Both the position numbers and the translations under genes were made by a program. Below the pieces are notes generated by a model. It was not told the DNA's origin. It made no database searches and worked only from the letters and a program-made list of their open reading frames with translations. A DNA stretch of 64,000 bases, from contig NZ_BMTR01000001.1 of assembly GCF_014649775.1 (NCBI RefSeq), positions 682,001-746,000 on the forward strand. Direction: 5' to 3'. Each line of letters starts with the position of its first letter. The stretch's first letter is position 1. Below, one piece after another: positions 32,593-39,551 of the stretch. This stretch comes from Streptomyces longisporoflavus. Lineage in GTDB: Bacteria; Actinomycetota; Actinomycetes; Streptomycetales; Streptomycetaceae.

Positions 32593-34208
32593 GCCCCTCG
32601 GTCACCACCGCGAAGACCCCGGCGGGCGGACCGCCCGGGCGATCCGCGCTCGACAAGGTCATGAGCGGCATCGAACGCGCCGGCAACAAGCTGCCGCACC
32701 CGGTGCTGCTCTTCCTCGGCCTGTTCCTGATCATCGGCACGGTCTCGACGGTCTTCGCCGCCACCGGTACCACCGTCACCGTGCCGGGGGAGGACGAGAC
32801 ACTCGCGGTCAAGGGACTGTTCACCGGCGAGGGCGTGCGCTGGCTGCTCGAGAACTTCATCCCGAACTTCACCGGCTTCCCCTCGCTCGGCACCGTCCTG
32901 CTGATGATGGCCGCGGTCGGCGTGGCCGAGAAGACGGGCCTGCTGGAGACGGCCGTCCGCGCCTCCATCGCCCGGGCTCCCCGGCGGCTGCTGCCCTACC
33001 TGGTCGCGTTCGTGGCCTGCCAGGCGCACCTGATGAGCGACGTGGCGATTCTGGTGATCCCGCCGCTCGCGGCCCTCGCCTTCAAGAACGCGGGCCGCAA
33101 CCCGATCGCCGGGCTCATCGGCGGCTTCGCCTGTACCTGCGCGGGCTACGCGGCGGGTTTCTCGATCGGCGCGCTCGACGCGCTCTACACCGGCATCACC
33201 CACCAGGCCGCCGCCGTCGTGCCGGGCGGCGAGAGCGCCCCCACGCACATCCTGATCAACTACTTCTACACGGCCGCGGCCAGCTGCGTGCTCGCCCTGA
33301 TCGGCGGCTTCCTGATCTCCCGGGTCCTCGAACCCCGGTTGCCCCAGCCGGACCCGGCAGCCGAGTCGGAGGCGGAGGCAGCGGAGGAGAGCGGCGCCGA
33401 GCCCGGGGCGAGCGCGGGCGCGGCCACCGCTCGTCCCTCCGTCACCGTCACCGCCAGGCAGCGCACCGGCCTGCTGCGCTCGGGACTCGCCGTCCTGCTC
33501 TACGCGGCGGTCGTGGTCACCTGCTGGCTGCTGCCGGGCTCCCCGCTGCGCGGTGAGGGCGGCGCGCTGGTGCCCTCACCGGTCCTGGACGGCATCGTGC
33601 CGCTGCTGTTCGTCGCCTTCGTCCTGGCCGGTGTCGTCTACGGCCGCACGGTCGGCACGCTCACACGGGCCGAGGACGCGCCCCGCATGATGGCCGAGTC
33701 GATCACCGGGATGTCCGGGTACATCGTCCTCATCCTGGTGATATCCCAGGTCATCGGGGTGTTCGACTGGTCCAACGTCGGCACCCTGCTCGCGGTGAAC
33801 GGCGCCAACCTCCTGGAGTCCGCGGGCCTGACCGGTTTCACGGGCCTGGTCCTGTTCGTCCTGCTGGTCTGTGTCCTGAACCTGTTCGTCACCTCGGGCT
33901 CGGCCCTGTGGTCCCTGGTCGCACCGGTCTTCGTCCCGGCGTTCCTGCTGCTCGGCATGGAGCCCGCCGTCACCCAGGCGGCGTTCCGCATCGGCGACTC
34001 CGCAACCCAGATGATCACGCCGCTCAATCCGTACGTGTTCCTGATGCTGACGATCCTGCGCCGCTACGAACCCAGCGCGCAGCTCGGCACGGTCCTCTCC
34101 CGCCTCTCGGTGTTCGTGGTCCCGTTCCTGATCGCCTGGCTCGCGGTCCTCGGCCTCTTCTACGGCCTCGGTCTGCCGCTGGGGCCCGGCGCGGACATCC
34201 ACCGCTGA
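32589..34208 (+). CDS. AbgT-family transporter
   Basis: 539 residues, about 12 helices. HPVLLFLGLFLIIGTVSTVF, ... ENFIPNFTGFPSLGTVLLMM, VGVAEKTGLLE and HLMSDVAILVIPPLAALAF are AbgT hallmarks. A long acidic insertion (EAEAAEESGAEPGAS, about residues 258-275) separates the two membrane bundles. AbgT proteins import p-aminobenzoyl-glutamate or export sulfonamide-type drugs. The translational coupling (ATGA) to an amidohydrolase favours uptake and hydrolysis. Regulation is probably by the divergent tandem AsnC protein. Confidence 0.9.
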   Translation: MSPSVTTAKTPAGGPPGRSALDKVMSGIERAGNKLPHPVLLFLGLFLIIGTVSTVFAATGTTVTVPGEDETLAVKGLFTGEGVRWLLENFIPNFTGFPSLGTVLLMMAAVGVAEKTGLLETAVRASIARAPRRLLPYLVAFVACQAHLMSDVAILVIPPLAALAFKNAGRNPIAGLIGGFACTCAGYAAGFSIGALDALYTGITHQAAAVVPGGESAPTHILINYFYTAAASCVLALIGGFLISRVLEPRLPQPDPAAESEAEAAEESGAEPGASAGAATARPSVTVTARQRTGLLRSGLAVLLYAAVVVTCWLLPGSPLRGEGGALVPSPVLDGIVPLLFVAFVLAGVVYGRTVGTLTRAEDAPRMMAESITGMSGYIVLILVISQVIGVFDWSNVGTLLAVNGANLLESAGLTGFTGLVLFVLLVCVLNLFVTSGSALWSLVAPVFVPAFLLLGMEPAVTQAAFRIGDSATQMITPLNPYVFLMLTILRRYEPSAQLGTVLSRLSVFVVPFLIAWLAVLGLFYGLGLPLGPGADIHR

Positions 34209-34235
34209 TCCGCCGGGGGACTGGTCGACGTAGAC

Positions 34236-34545
34236 ATCGGCGCAGGGCGATCGCCGCCGCCGCGACCAGGGCGTGGTCCGGGTCTTCGACGTGCCATGCG
34301 GCGCGCAGGGTGCCGGCGGCCCCGGTGTCCATGACCGGGCGGACGCCGCTGTCGGACAACAGGCCCGCCAGGGTCCGCGCGCACGCTTCGCCGTCCGGGG
34401 CGGAGAAGACCGCGTGCAGGCGATCCGCGGCGCCGGCGAGCACGTCCGCGGTCAGCGCGTCGCTCGCACGGGCGGGCAGGCCGAGCCGCTCCGTGATGTC
34501 GGCGGCGGGCCGCAGGGGAGTGTCCTCGCGGGCGGAACACGGGCC
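34236..34545 (-). pseudogene. Remnant of a CGNR/ABATE-like regulator (uncertain)
   Basis: One minus-strand frame carries gene-like sequence: LRPAADITERLGLPA, ... ALTADVLAGAADRLHAVFSA and RAAWHVEDPDHALVAAAAIALRRCL. These resemble the N-terminal ABATE part of CGNR zinc-finger proteins. There is no proper start, the zinc-finger end is missing and the sequence degenerates toward 34236. It abuts a LysE-like fragment on the other strand. Confidence 0.35.
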
Positions 34546-34548
34546 GCT

Positions 34549-34732
34549 CTGGCACCAGTTGCTCACCCTCGGGCTGATCTTCCTGGCGACGGGACTCGTA
34601 TGGGACAGCGTCATCGGCCTGTGTGCCGGCCGCCTCGGTCGGGGGCAGCTGCGGGGGTGGCGTACGGCCCTGGTGGTGAATCTGGTCGCCGGAGCCACCT
34701 CCGCCGTCCTGGTACTCGGTGCTACCGTATAG
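34549..34732 (+). pseudogene. LysE-family transporter C-terminal remnant
   Basis: The plus-strand frame reads WHQLLTLGLIFLATGLVWDS, then VIGLCAGRLGRG and hydrophobic LVVNLVAGATSAVLVLGATV, with a stop at 34730-34732. This looks like the last two helices of a LysE/RhtB amino-acid exporter. The rest of the gene is missing and no start lies nearby. Its last codons form part of the PadR promoter repeat. Confidence 0.45.
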
Positions 34733-34749
34733 TGGTACTCGGTAGCACC
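34710..34749. promoter_or_regulatory. PadR operator and promoter
   Basis: A 17-bp element starting TGGTACTCGGT (34710-34726) recurs at 34733-34749 with two changes. GGTGCTACC (34718-34726) and GGTAGCACC (34741-34749) are perfect inverted arms. A TATAGT hexamer at 34728-34733 is a likely -10 box between them, 44 bp before the PadR start. Repression by the PadR protein itself is the natural reading. Confidence 0.65.
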
Positions 34750-34777
34750 AAGTACTGCGAGGTCGGGAGGACTTCAG

Positions 34778-35104
34778 TTGGACGACCTGACGGAGATGCT
34801 GAAGGGCACGCTCGAAGGGTGCGTGCTCGAAATCATCGGCAGCGAGGAAACCTACGGGTACGCCATCACCCGTCAGTTGAACGAGCTCGGCTTCTCCGAC
34901 GTCGTGGAGGGGACGGTGTACACCATCCTGCTGCGCCTCGAGAGAAACGGACTCGTCCAGGTGACGAAACGACCGTCCGGGGTCGGCCCGCCGCGCAAGT
35001 TCTACGCGCTCAACGACGCCGGACGCGAGGAACTCGTGAAGTTCTGGGCGAAGTGGCAGTACCTCTCATCACGTATCGACAGGCTCAGGGAGGGCGGGAG
35101 ATGA
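34778..35104 (+). CDS. PadR-family regulator
   Basis: 108 residues from a TTG at 34778 with GGGAGG eight bases upstream. The winged helix is typical of PadR: EMLKGTLEGCVLEIIGSEETYGYAITRQLNELGF, with the wing GTVYTILLRLERNGLV and RKFYALNDAGREEL. PadR proteins repress by binding a palindrome and respond to phenolics or drugs. The stop overlaps the next gene by ATGA, making a three-gene unit with two DUF1048 proteins, a combination known from several actinobacteria and firmicutes. The repeated operator upstream suggests autoregulation. Confidence 0.92.
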   Translation: MDDLTEMLKGTLEGCVLEIIGSEETYGYAITRQLNELGFSDVVEGTVYTILLRLERNGLVQVTKRPSGVGPPRKFYALNDAGREELVKFWAKWQYLSSRIDRLREGGR

Positions 35105-35457
35105 ATTTCTGGGAGAAGGTCACCGGCAGCGATCTCACCAGGGACTGGAAGGCGTTCGGAACCCGGGTCGAAGCCCTGCCGGACGACTACCGGGAGGCGT
35201 GGGACCAGATTGTCGCTCACCTCTTTCCCTACGGGGACTTCACCGGCCGCAATCTGACACCGATCCTCGACTCCGCCCTCGGGCTGCTCGAAGTGTCGGC
35301 GGCGGACGGGCAGCGCGTCCACGAGGTGCTCGGCGACGACATCCCGGGCTTCTGCGCGGCGCTGGCCGGCGGGGAAGGGGCCCGCACCTACCGCGACCGG
35401 TGGCGCGAGCAGTTGAACCAGAACGTCGCCAGGAAACTGAACCGGCTGGGAGGCTGA
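35101..35457 (+). CDS. DUF1048 protein A
   Basis: 118 residues. The start NFWEKVTGSDLTRDWKAFGTR, then LPDDYREAWDQIVAHLF and DIPGFCAALAGGEGARTYRD, is the DUF1048 pattern: a small four-helix protein with no known activity. It is translationally coupled to PadR (ATGA) and followed 1 bp later by a second DUF1048 gene. Because DUF1048 genes follow PadR genes in many genomes, they may be the regulated effectors or partners of PadR. Confidence 0.88.
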   Translation: MNFWEKVTGSDLTRDWKAFGTRVEALPDDYREAWDQIVAHLFPYGDFTGRNLTPILDSALGLLEVSAADGQRVHEVLGDDIPGFCAALAGGEGARTYRDRWREQLNQNVARKLNRLGG

Positions 35458-35458
35458 C

Positions 35459-35785
35459 GTGGGCATCCAGGACGTCATCGAGGGCAAGAAGCAGTGGCGG
35501 GCACACATGGCCCGGGTCAAGGCGCTGCCGCCGGACTACCAGATCGTCTACAAGGAGATGCAGAAGTACCTGTTCAAGGTCGGACCGGTCGATCTGCCCG
35601 ACGGCCCCCTGCTTTCCGGGATCGTCGACTTCTTCGAGGAGGGCGCCGCCGCGGGCAAAGGGGTCCTGGAACTCATCGGCACGGACGTCGCCGCGTTCTG
35701 CGACGGCCTGATCAAGGACTCGCGCACCTACGCGGACCTCTACCAGGAGTCCCTCAACAACGCCTCCGGCAAAGCCCGGAAGTAA
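35459..35785 (+). CDS. DUF1048 protein B
   Basis: 108 residues from a GTG placed 1 bp after the previous stop. It shares the core with DUF1048 protein A: WRAHMARVKALPPDYQIVYKEMQKYLF, ... GIVDFFEEGAAAGKGVLEL, DVAAFCDGLIKDSRTYADLY. The pair therefore arose by duplication and may form a heterodimer. The function is unknown; a cytosolic helical protein is likely. It is the last gene of the PadR operon. Confidence 0.88.
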   Translation: MGIQDVIEGKKQWRAHMARVKALPPDYQIVYKEMQKYLFKVGPVDLPDGPLLSGIVDFFEEGAAAGKGVLELIGTDVAAFCDGLIKDSRTYADLYQESLNNASGKARK

Positions 35786-35864
35786 CCCCCGTCGACGCAT
35801 GCCGCCGGCGCGCTGCCGCTGCCCGCGGGCCCCGCCATGATCGGGGCCTGCGTACCCTCTTCCC

Positions 35865-36821
35865 GTGCCAGCCTCACCCCCGCATCACGTCGCCGTGCTC
35901 GTGCTCGAAGGTGCCAAGCCTCTCGACGTCGGAATTCCCGCGCAGGTGTTCACGACCCGCGCCAGCATGCCGTACGAGGTGCGGGTGTGCGGCGCGGTGC
36001 CCGGACCGGTGACCGGCGGCGACGGCCTGTCGTACCACGTCGCCCACGGTCTGGACGCACTCGCGTGGGCCGACATCGTCTTCGTCCCCGGCTACCGCTC
36101 TCCGGATCGCGACGACCCGCCACGCGCCGTCGTCGAAGCGCTGATCGCCGCCCATGAGCGGGGCGCGCGGCTCGCCGCCATCTCGACGGGCGCCTTCGCG
36201 CTCGCCGCCACGGGCCTGCTGGACGGCAGGCGCGCCACGACGCACTGGCATTACACGCGGGCGCTCGCGGCCCGGCACCCGCTCGTCAAGGTCGACGAGA
36301 ACGTGCTGTTCGTCGACGAGGGCAGCGTGCTCACCTCGGCCGGCGCCGCCTCCGGCATCGACCTGTGCCTGCACATCCTGCGCGGCGACCTCGGAGTGGC
36401 CGCGTCCAACCACGCGGCCCGGCGCCTCGTCGCCGCCCCCTATCGCAGCGGCGGCCAGGCCCAGTACGTGCCGCGCAGCGTCCCCGAGCCGCTCGGCGAG
36501 CGGTTCGCCGCCACCCGCGAGTGGGCGCTGCACCGGCTCGGCGAACCCCTCACCCTCGACATCCTGGCGCGGCAGGCCGGGGTCTCGCCGCGCACCTTCT
36601 CCCGGCGCTTCGTGGAGGAGACCGGCTATACGCCGATGCAGTGGGTGATGCGCGCCCGCATCGACCTGGCCCGCGAACTGCTCGAGCGCTCGCAGCACAG
36701 CGTCGAACAGATCGCCGCCGAGATCGGGTTGGGCACCGGAGCCAATCTGCGCCTGCACTTCCAGCGCATCCTCGGCACCACACCGAGCGAGTACCGGCGC
36801 ACCTTCACCAGGGGCGAGTGA
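35865..36821 (+). CDS. GlxA-type regulator: DJ-1/PfpI domain plus AraC HTH
   Basis: 318 residues from a GTG. The DJ-1/PfpI-like domain covers about 8-180 (VAVLVLEGAKPLDVGIPAQVF, VFVPGYRSPD). The AraC double HTH is at about 215-315 (TLDILARQAGVSPRTFSRRF, IAAEIGLGTGANLRLHFQRI). At the nucleophile elbow the usual Cys is Ser (AAISTGAFALAATGLLDG), so the sensor half is probably non-catalytic. Such regulators control amino-acid or betaine catabolism, but no obvious target is adjacent; the PadR operon ends 79 bp upstream. Confidence 0.9.
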   Translation: MPASPPHHVAVLVLEGAKPLDVGIPAQVFTTRASMPYEVRVCGAVPGPVTGGDGLSYHVAHGLDALAWADIVFVPGYRSPDRDDPPRAVVEALIAAHERGARLAAISTGAFALAATGLLDGRRATTHWHYTRALAARHPLVKVDENVLFVDEGSVLTSAGAASGIDLCLHILRGDLGVAASNHAARRLVAAPYRSGGQAQYVPRSVPEPLGERFAATREWALHRLGEPLTLDILARQAGVSPRTFSRRFVEETGYTPMQWVMRARIDLARELLERSQHSVEQIAAEIGLGTGANLRLHFQRILGTTPSEYRRTFTRGE

Positions 36822-36939
36822 CCCGCCCCGCGGAGCACGGCGCGGTGGTGGCGGGATCCTTTTGAACCGTGGCGATCTTGCCACTGTCAGCGGCGTGCGC
36901 CGCGGGCGAGCCTGGTGCGCGAGAGAAGGGACCTCACAC

Positions 36940-37938
36940 ATGACTCGCATCGCCATCAACGGATTCGGCCGCATCGGACGCAATGTGCTGCGCGCACTCC
37001 TGGAGCGCGACAGCACCCTGGAGATCGTCGCCGTCAACGACCTGACGGAGCCCGCCACGCTCGCCCGGCTGCTCGCCTACGACAGCACGGCCGGCCGGCT
37101 CGGGCGCCCGGTGACCGCGGACGGGGACGCCCTCGTCGTCGACGGCCGTCGCATCACGGTCCTTGCCGAGCGTGAACCGGCGCAGCTGCCGTGGGCCGAA
37201 CTCGGCGTCGACATCGTCCTGGAGGCCACCGGCCGCTTCACCTCGGCCAAGGCCGCCCGCGCCCACATCGACGCGGGCGCGAAGAAGGTGCTCGTCAGCG
37301 CCCCGTCGGACGGCGCCGACGTCACGCTCGCGTTCGGGGTCAACACCGCCGCCTACGACCCGGCCGTGCACACGATCGTCTCCAACGCCTCGTGCACGAC
37401 CAACGCGCTTGCCCCGCTGGCCAAGGTGCTCGACGATCTCGCAGGCATCGAACACGGCTTCATGACCACGGTGCACGCCTACACGCAGGAGCAGAACCTC
37501 CAGGACGGGCCGCACCGCGACGCCCGCCGCGCCCGCGCCGCCGGTGTCAACATCGTGCCGACCACGACCGGCGCCGCCAAGGCGATCGGCCTCGTGCTGC
37601 CGAACCTCGACGGCAAGCTGTCGGGCGACTCGATCCGCGTGCCGGTGCCGGTGGGCTCGATCGTCGAACTCAACACCACCGTCACCGCCGAGGTGACGCG
37701 CGAGGACGTACTGGCGGCCTACCGCGCCGCGGCGCAGGGTCCGCTCGCCGGCGTACTGGAGTACTCGGACGACCCGCTCGTGTCGTCCGACATCACCGGC
37801 AACCCCGCCTCGGCGATCTTCGACTCGGCCCTCACCCGCGTCGACGGCCGGCACGTCAAGGTGGTCGCCTGGTACGACAACGAGTGGGGCTTCTCCAACC
37901 GCGTGATCGACACGCTCGGACTCCTCGCCGCCGGCTGA
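36940..37938 (+). CDS. gap: Type I glyceraldehyde-3-phosphate dehydrogenase
   Basis: 332 residues from ATG 36940, preceded by GAGAAGGG. The NAD-binding fold starts TRIAINGFGRIGRNVLRAL. The catalytic SNASCTTNALAP has Cys152, and His179 in MTTVHAYT completes the pair. The C-terminus WYDNEWGFSNRVIDT is canonical. The enzyme converts glyceraldehyde-3-phosphate, phosphate and NAD to 1,3-bisphosphoglycerate. It lies alone, away from any pgk-tpi operon, so it is probably a second, condition-specific copy. A 118-bp upstream region has room for its own promoter. Confidence 0.95.
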   Translation: MTRIAINGFGRIGRNVLRALLERDSTLEIVAVNDLTEPATLARLLAYDSTAGRLGRPVTADGDALVVDGRRITVLAEREPAQLPWAELGVDIVLEATGRFTSAKAARAHIDAGAKKVLVSAPSDGADVTLAFGVNTAAYDPAVHTIVSNASCTTNALAPLAKVLDDLAGIEHGFMTTVHAYTQEQNLQDGPHRDARRARAAGVNIVPTTTGAAKAIGLVLPNLDGKLSGDSIRVPVPVGSIVELNTTVTAEVTREDVLAAYRAAAQGPLAGVLEYSDDPLVSSDITGNPASAIFDSALTRVDGRHVKVVAWYDNEWGFSNRVIDTLGLLAAG

Positions 37939-37987
37939 CCGGCACACTCGTACGCCTCACCACCGCCGGCCGGCACGCGTCGGGCGA

Positions 37988-38689
37988 TCAGACGATCAGC
38001 CGGCCGCGGTGGGAGGCGCGGCGGGCCGCGGCCAGGAGGCCGCGGATCTGCGTGCCGGCCTGGTCGATGTCGCCGAGGGGCGTGGCGAACGGCAGCCGGA
38101 CGTCGGAATGCGTGGTGGGGTACTCCAGACGCAGCGTCACCCCGTAGCGGTCCATGGCCAGCGGGATCGCGCGCAACATGCCCTTGGCCGGCCGGGGTTG
38201 CACGAGGCGCACCAGGAGGGGGACGAGCTCTTGGTGGCTGTCGACGAGATGGGTCAGCATGTCCGCCTCGCTGCCCGTGATCGGGTCCGGAGTGACCGCG
38301 CAGAGCTGGTCCAGGGAGACGAAGTGGCGGCCCCGGTCGTCCTCGAGGAGCGCCTGGCCGAACTCCATGCAGGTGCTCTCGGGCGACTCGTCGCTGTCGG
38401 GGGCCGCGAGCAGTCCGGTGACGGTGACGCGGGCGCGCAGGCGGTCGCGTACGGCGGTGGGTGCGATGTCGGTGAACTCCAGGCGGACCGGGCGGCGTTC
38501 CTGCTGCGATGCCGGGGTGTCCTCGCCGGGGGCGTGCAGGTGGATGTGGCCCGCGCCCGCGCCGTCGAGCCGGTGGATCTCGGTGTGACACCCGTCGCTG
38601 ATCACTGTCATCGACTGCGCCGCGTGCAGGATCGCGTGTACGCGTTCGGCGGGGGTCGGCTGCGTGCCGCGGGTGCTGTGTGGGCGCAT
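37988..38689 (-). CDS. DUF2470 protein, HugZ-like split-barrel family, iron-regulated
   Basis: 233 residues. The N-terminal half (about 10-130) has beta-barrel-like sequence with Cys/His (MTVISDGCHTEIHRLDGAGA, VRDRLRARVTVTGLLAAP). The C-terminal DUF2470 domain (about 140-225) includes EADMLTHLVDSHQELVPLL and AIPLAMDRYGVTLRLEYP, ending LRLPFATPLGDIDQ-like. DUF2470 is fused to PPOX barrels in HugZ/HutZ haem-degrading proteins. A perfect-looking iron box 39 bp upstream shows it is repressed when iron is plentiful. A role in haem or siderophore iron release is inferred. Confidence 0.85.
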   Translation of the reverse strand: MRPHSTRGTQPTPAERVHAILHAAQSMTVISDGCHTEIHRLDGAGAGHIHLHAPGEDTPASQQERRPVRLEFTDIAPTAVRDRLRARVTVTGLLAAPDSDESPESTCMEFGQALLEDDRGRHFVSLDQLCAVTPDPITGSEADMLTHLVDSHQELVPLLVRLVQPRPAKGMLRAIPLAMDRYGVTLRLEYPTTHSDVRLPFATPLGDIDQAGTQIRGLLAAARRASHRGRLIV

Positions 38690-38727
38690 CCAAGTGCTCC
38701 ATGCCGTCGAAAGGACCCAAGCTCTAC

Positions 38728-38746
38728 TTAGGTATGCCTAACCTAA
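38728..38746. promoter_or_regulatory. Iron box (DmdR/IdeR operator) upstream of the DUF2470 gene
   Basis: TTAGGTATGCCTAACCTAA, 19 bp, matches the actinobacterial TTAGGTTAG-C-TAACCTAA-type iron box in nearly all positions. It lies 39 bp before the DUF2470 start and is also inside the upstream region of the TetR gene, but is too far from that gene to be its promoter. Iron-loaded DmdR1 should repress here. Confidence 0.88.
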
Positions 38747-38838
38747 CCCATGGCGGCTGTCGGAGAACAGCGGGTGGCCGAAGTGCGTCGCGATGAACGC
38801 CGAACGGGAGCGGGCGGGCGCTAATTTTGCATGCTCTG

Positions 38839-38862
38839 CATCTTTGCGTAATCTGCAAGATG
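38839..38862. promoter_or_regulatory. TetR self-operator overlapping its start codon
   Basis: CATCTT (38839-38844) and AAGATG (38857-38862) are inverted arms in an AT-rich stretch with repeated TGCA elements. The last base is the first base of the TetR GTG codon, so binding would block transcription or initiation directly. Another TTTTGCATGC element lies just upstream. Confidence 0.5.
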
Positions 38863-39488
38863 TGACGAACAAAGACGCCGCGCCCGGACTCCGCGAGCGC
38901 AAGAAGCGGGCCACCCGGGCGGCGTTGGCCGACGCCGCGGTGCGACTGGCCGCCGAGCACGGCGCGGAGAACGTGACCGTCGAGGCGATCAGCAGCGCGG
39001 CGGGAGTATCACCGCGCACCTTCTTCAACTACTTCGACAGCCACGACGAGGCCTTCCTCATGCTCGACGAGGAGGTCGGCGAACGAATCCGGCGCACCGT
39101 GCGCCAGGCCCCCGCCGAACTGCCCGTCCTCGACGTGCTGCGGGAGGCGTTCGCCGCGGAACTGGTGGACATCGAGGAGCGCCACGAGATCTGGAGCCTG
39201 CGGGCCAAGGTCTTCCAGCGCTCGCCGCACCTCCTCGTCCGCGGCCTCGGGGCCCACATGGCCGAGGAGACGGAGCTGGCGCAGGCGGTCGCCGAACGGC
39301 TGGGCGGAGCACCGGGCGAGACGGTCGGCCTCTACCCCAAGCTGGTCGCCGCCGCCTCCACCACCGCCGTCCGGGTCGCCATCGAGGACTGGTGCGGGCG
39401 GACGACGGATGCCGCCTTCGCCGACGTCTTCCGCCTCACGTTCGCGCACCTGGCCGCCGGCCTGGCCGCCCCCGACGCGGACTCCTGA
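38862..39488 (+). CDS. TetR-family regulator of the adjacent DHA2 exporter
   Basis: 208 residues from a GTG at 38862 (TNKDAAPGLRERKKRATRAA). The DNA-binding part is clear: LADAAVRLAAEHGAENVTVEAISSAAGVSPRTFFNYF. The ligand domain follows from about residue 60. Longer starts exist but are preceded by the operator-like repeats. It is directly followed, 63 bp on, by a 14-helix drug exporter on the same strand, the standard repressor/pump arrangement. Confidence 0.92.
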   Translation: MTNKDAAPGLRERKKRATRAALADAAVRLAAEHGAENVTVEAISSAAGVSPRTFFNYFDSHDEAFLMLDEEVGERIRRTVRQAPAELPVLDVLREAFAAELVDIEERHEIWSLRAKVFQRSPHLLVRGLGAHMAEETELAQAVAERLGGAPGETVGLYPKLVAAASTTAVRVAIEDWCGRTTDAAFADVFRLTFAHLAAGLAAPDADS

Positions 39489-39519
39489 GCCCGCGTCACC
39501 TTTGAGTTTTGCTACTGCC

Positions 39520-39533
39520 CGATCCGCGGATCG
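39520..39533. promoter_or_regulatory. 14-bp palindrome between tetR and the DHA2 exporter
   Basis: CGATCCGCGGATCG, perfectly symmetrical, 18 bp before the exporter's TTG start. It differs in sequence from the repeat at 38839, so it may be a site for a different protein or part of the exporter promoter. Confidence 0.45.
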
Positions 39534-39551
39534 ACTTGTAAGAGGGACATC

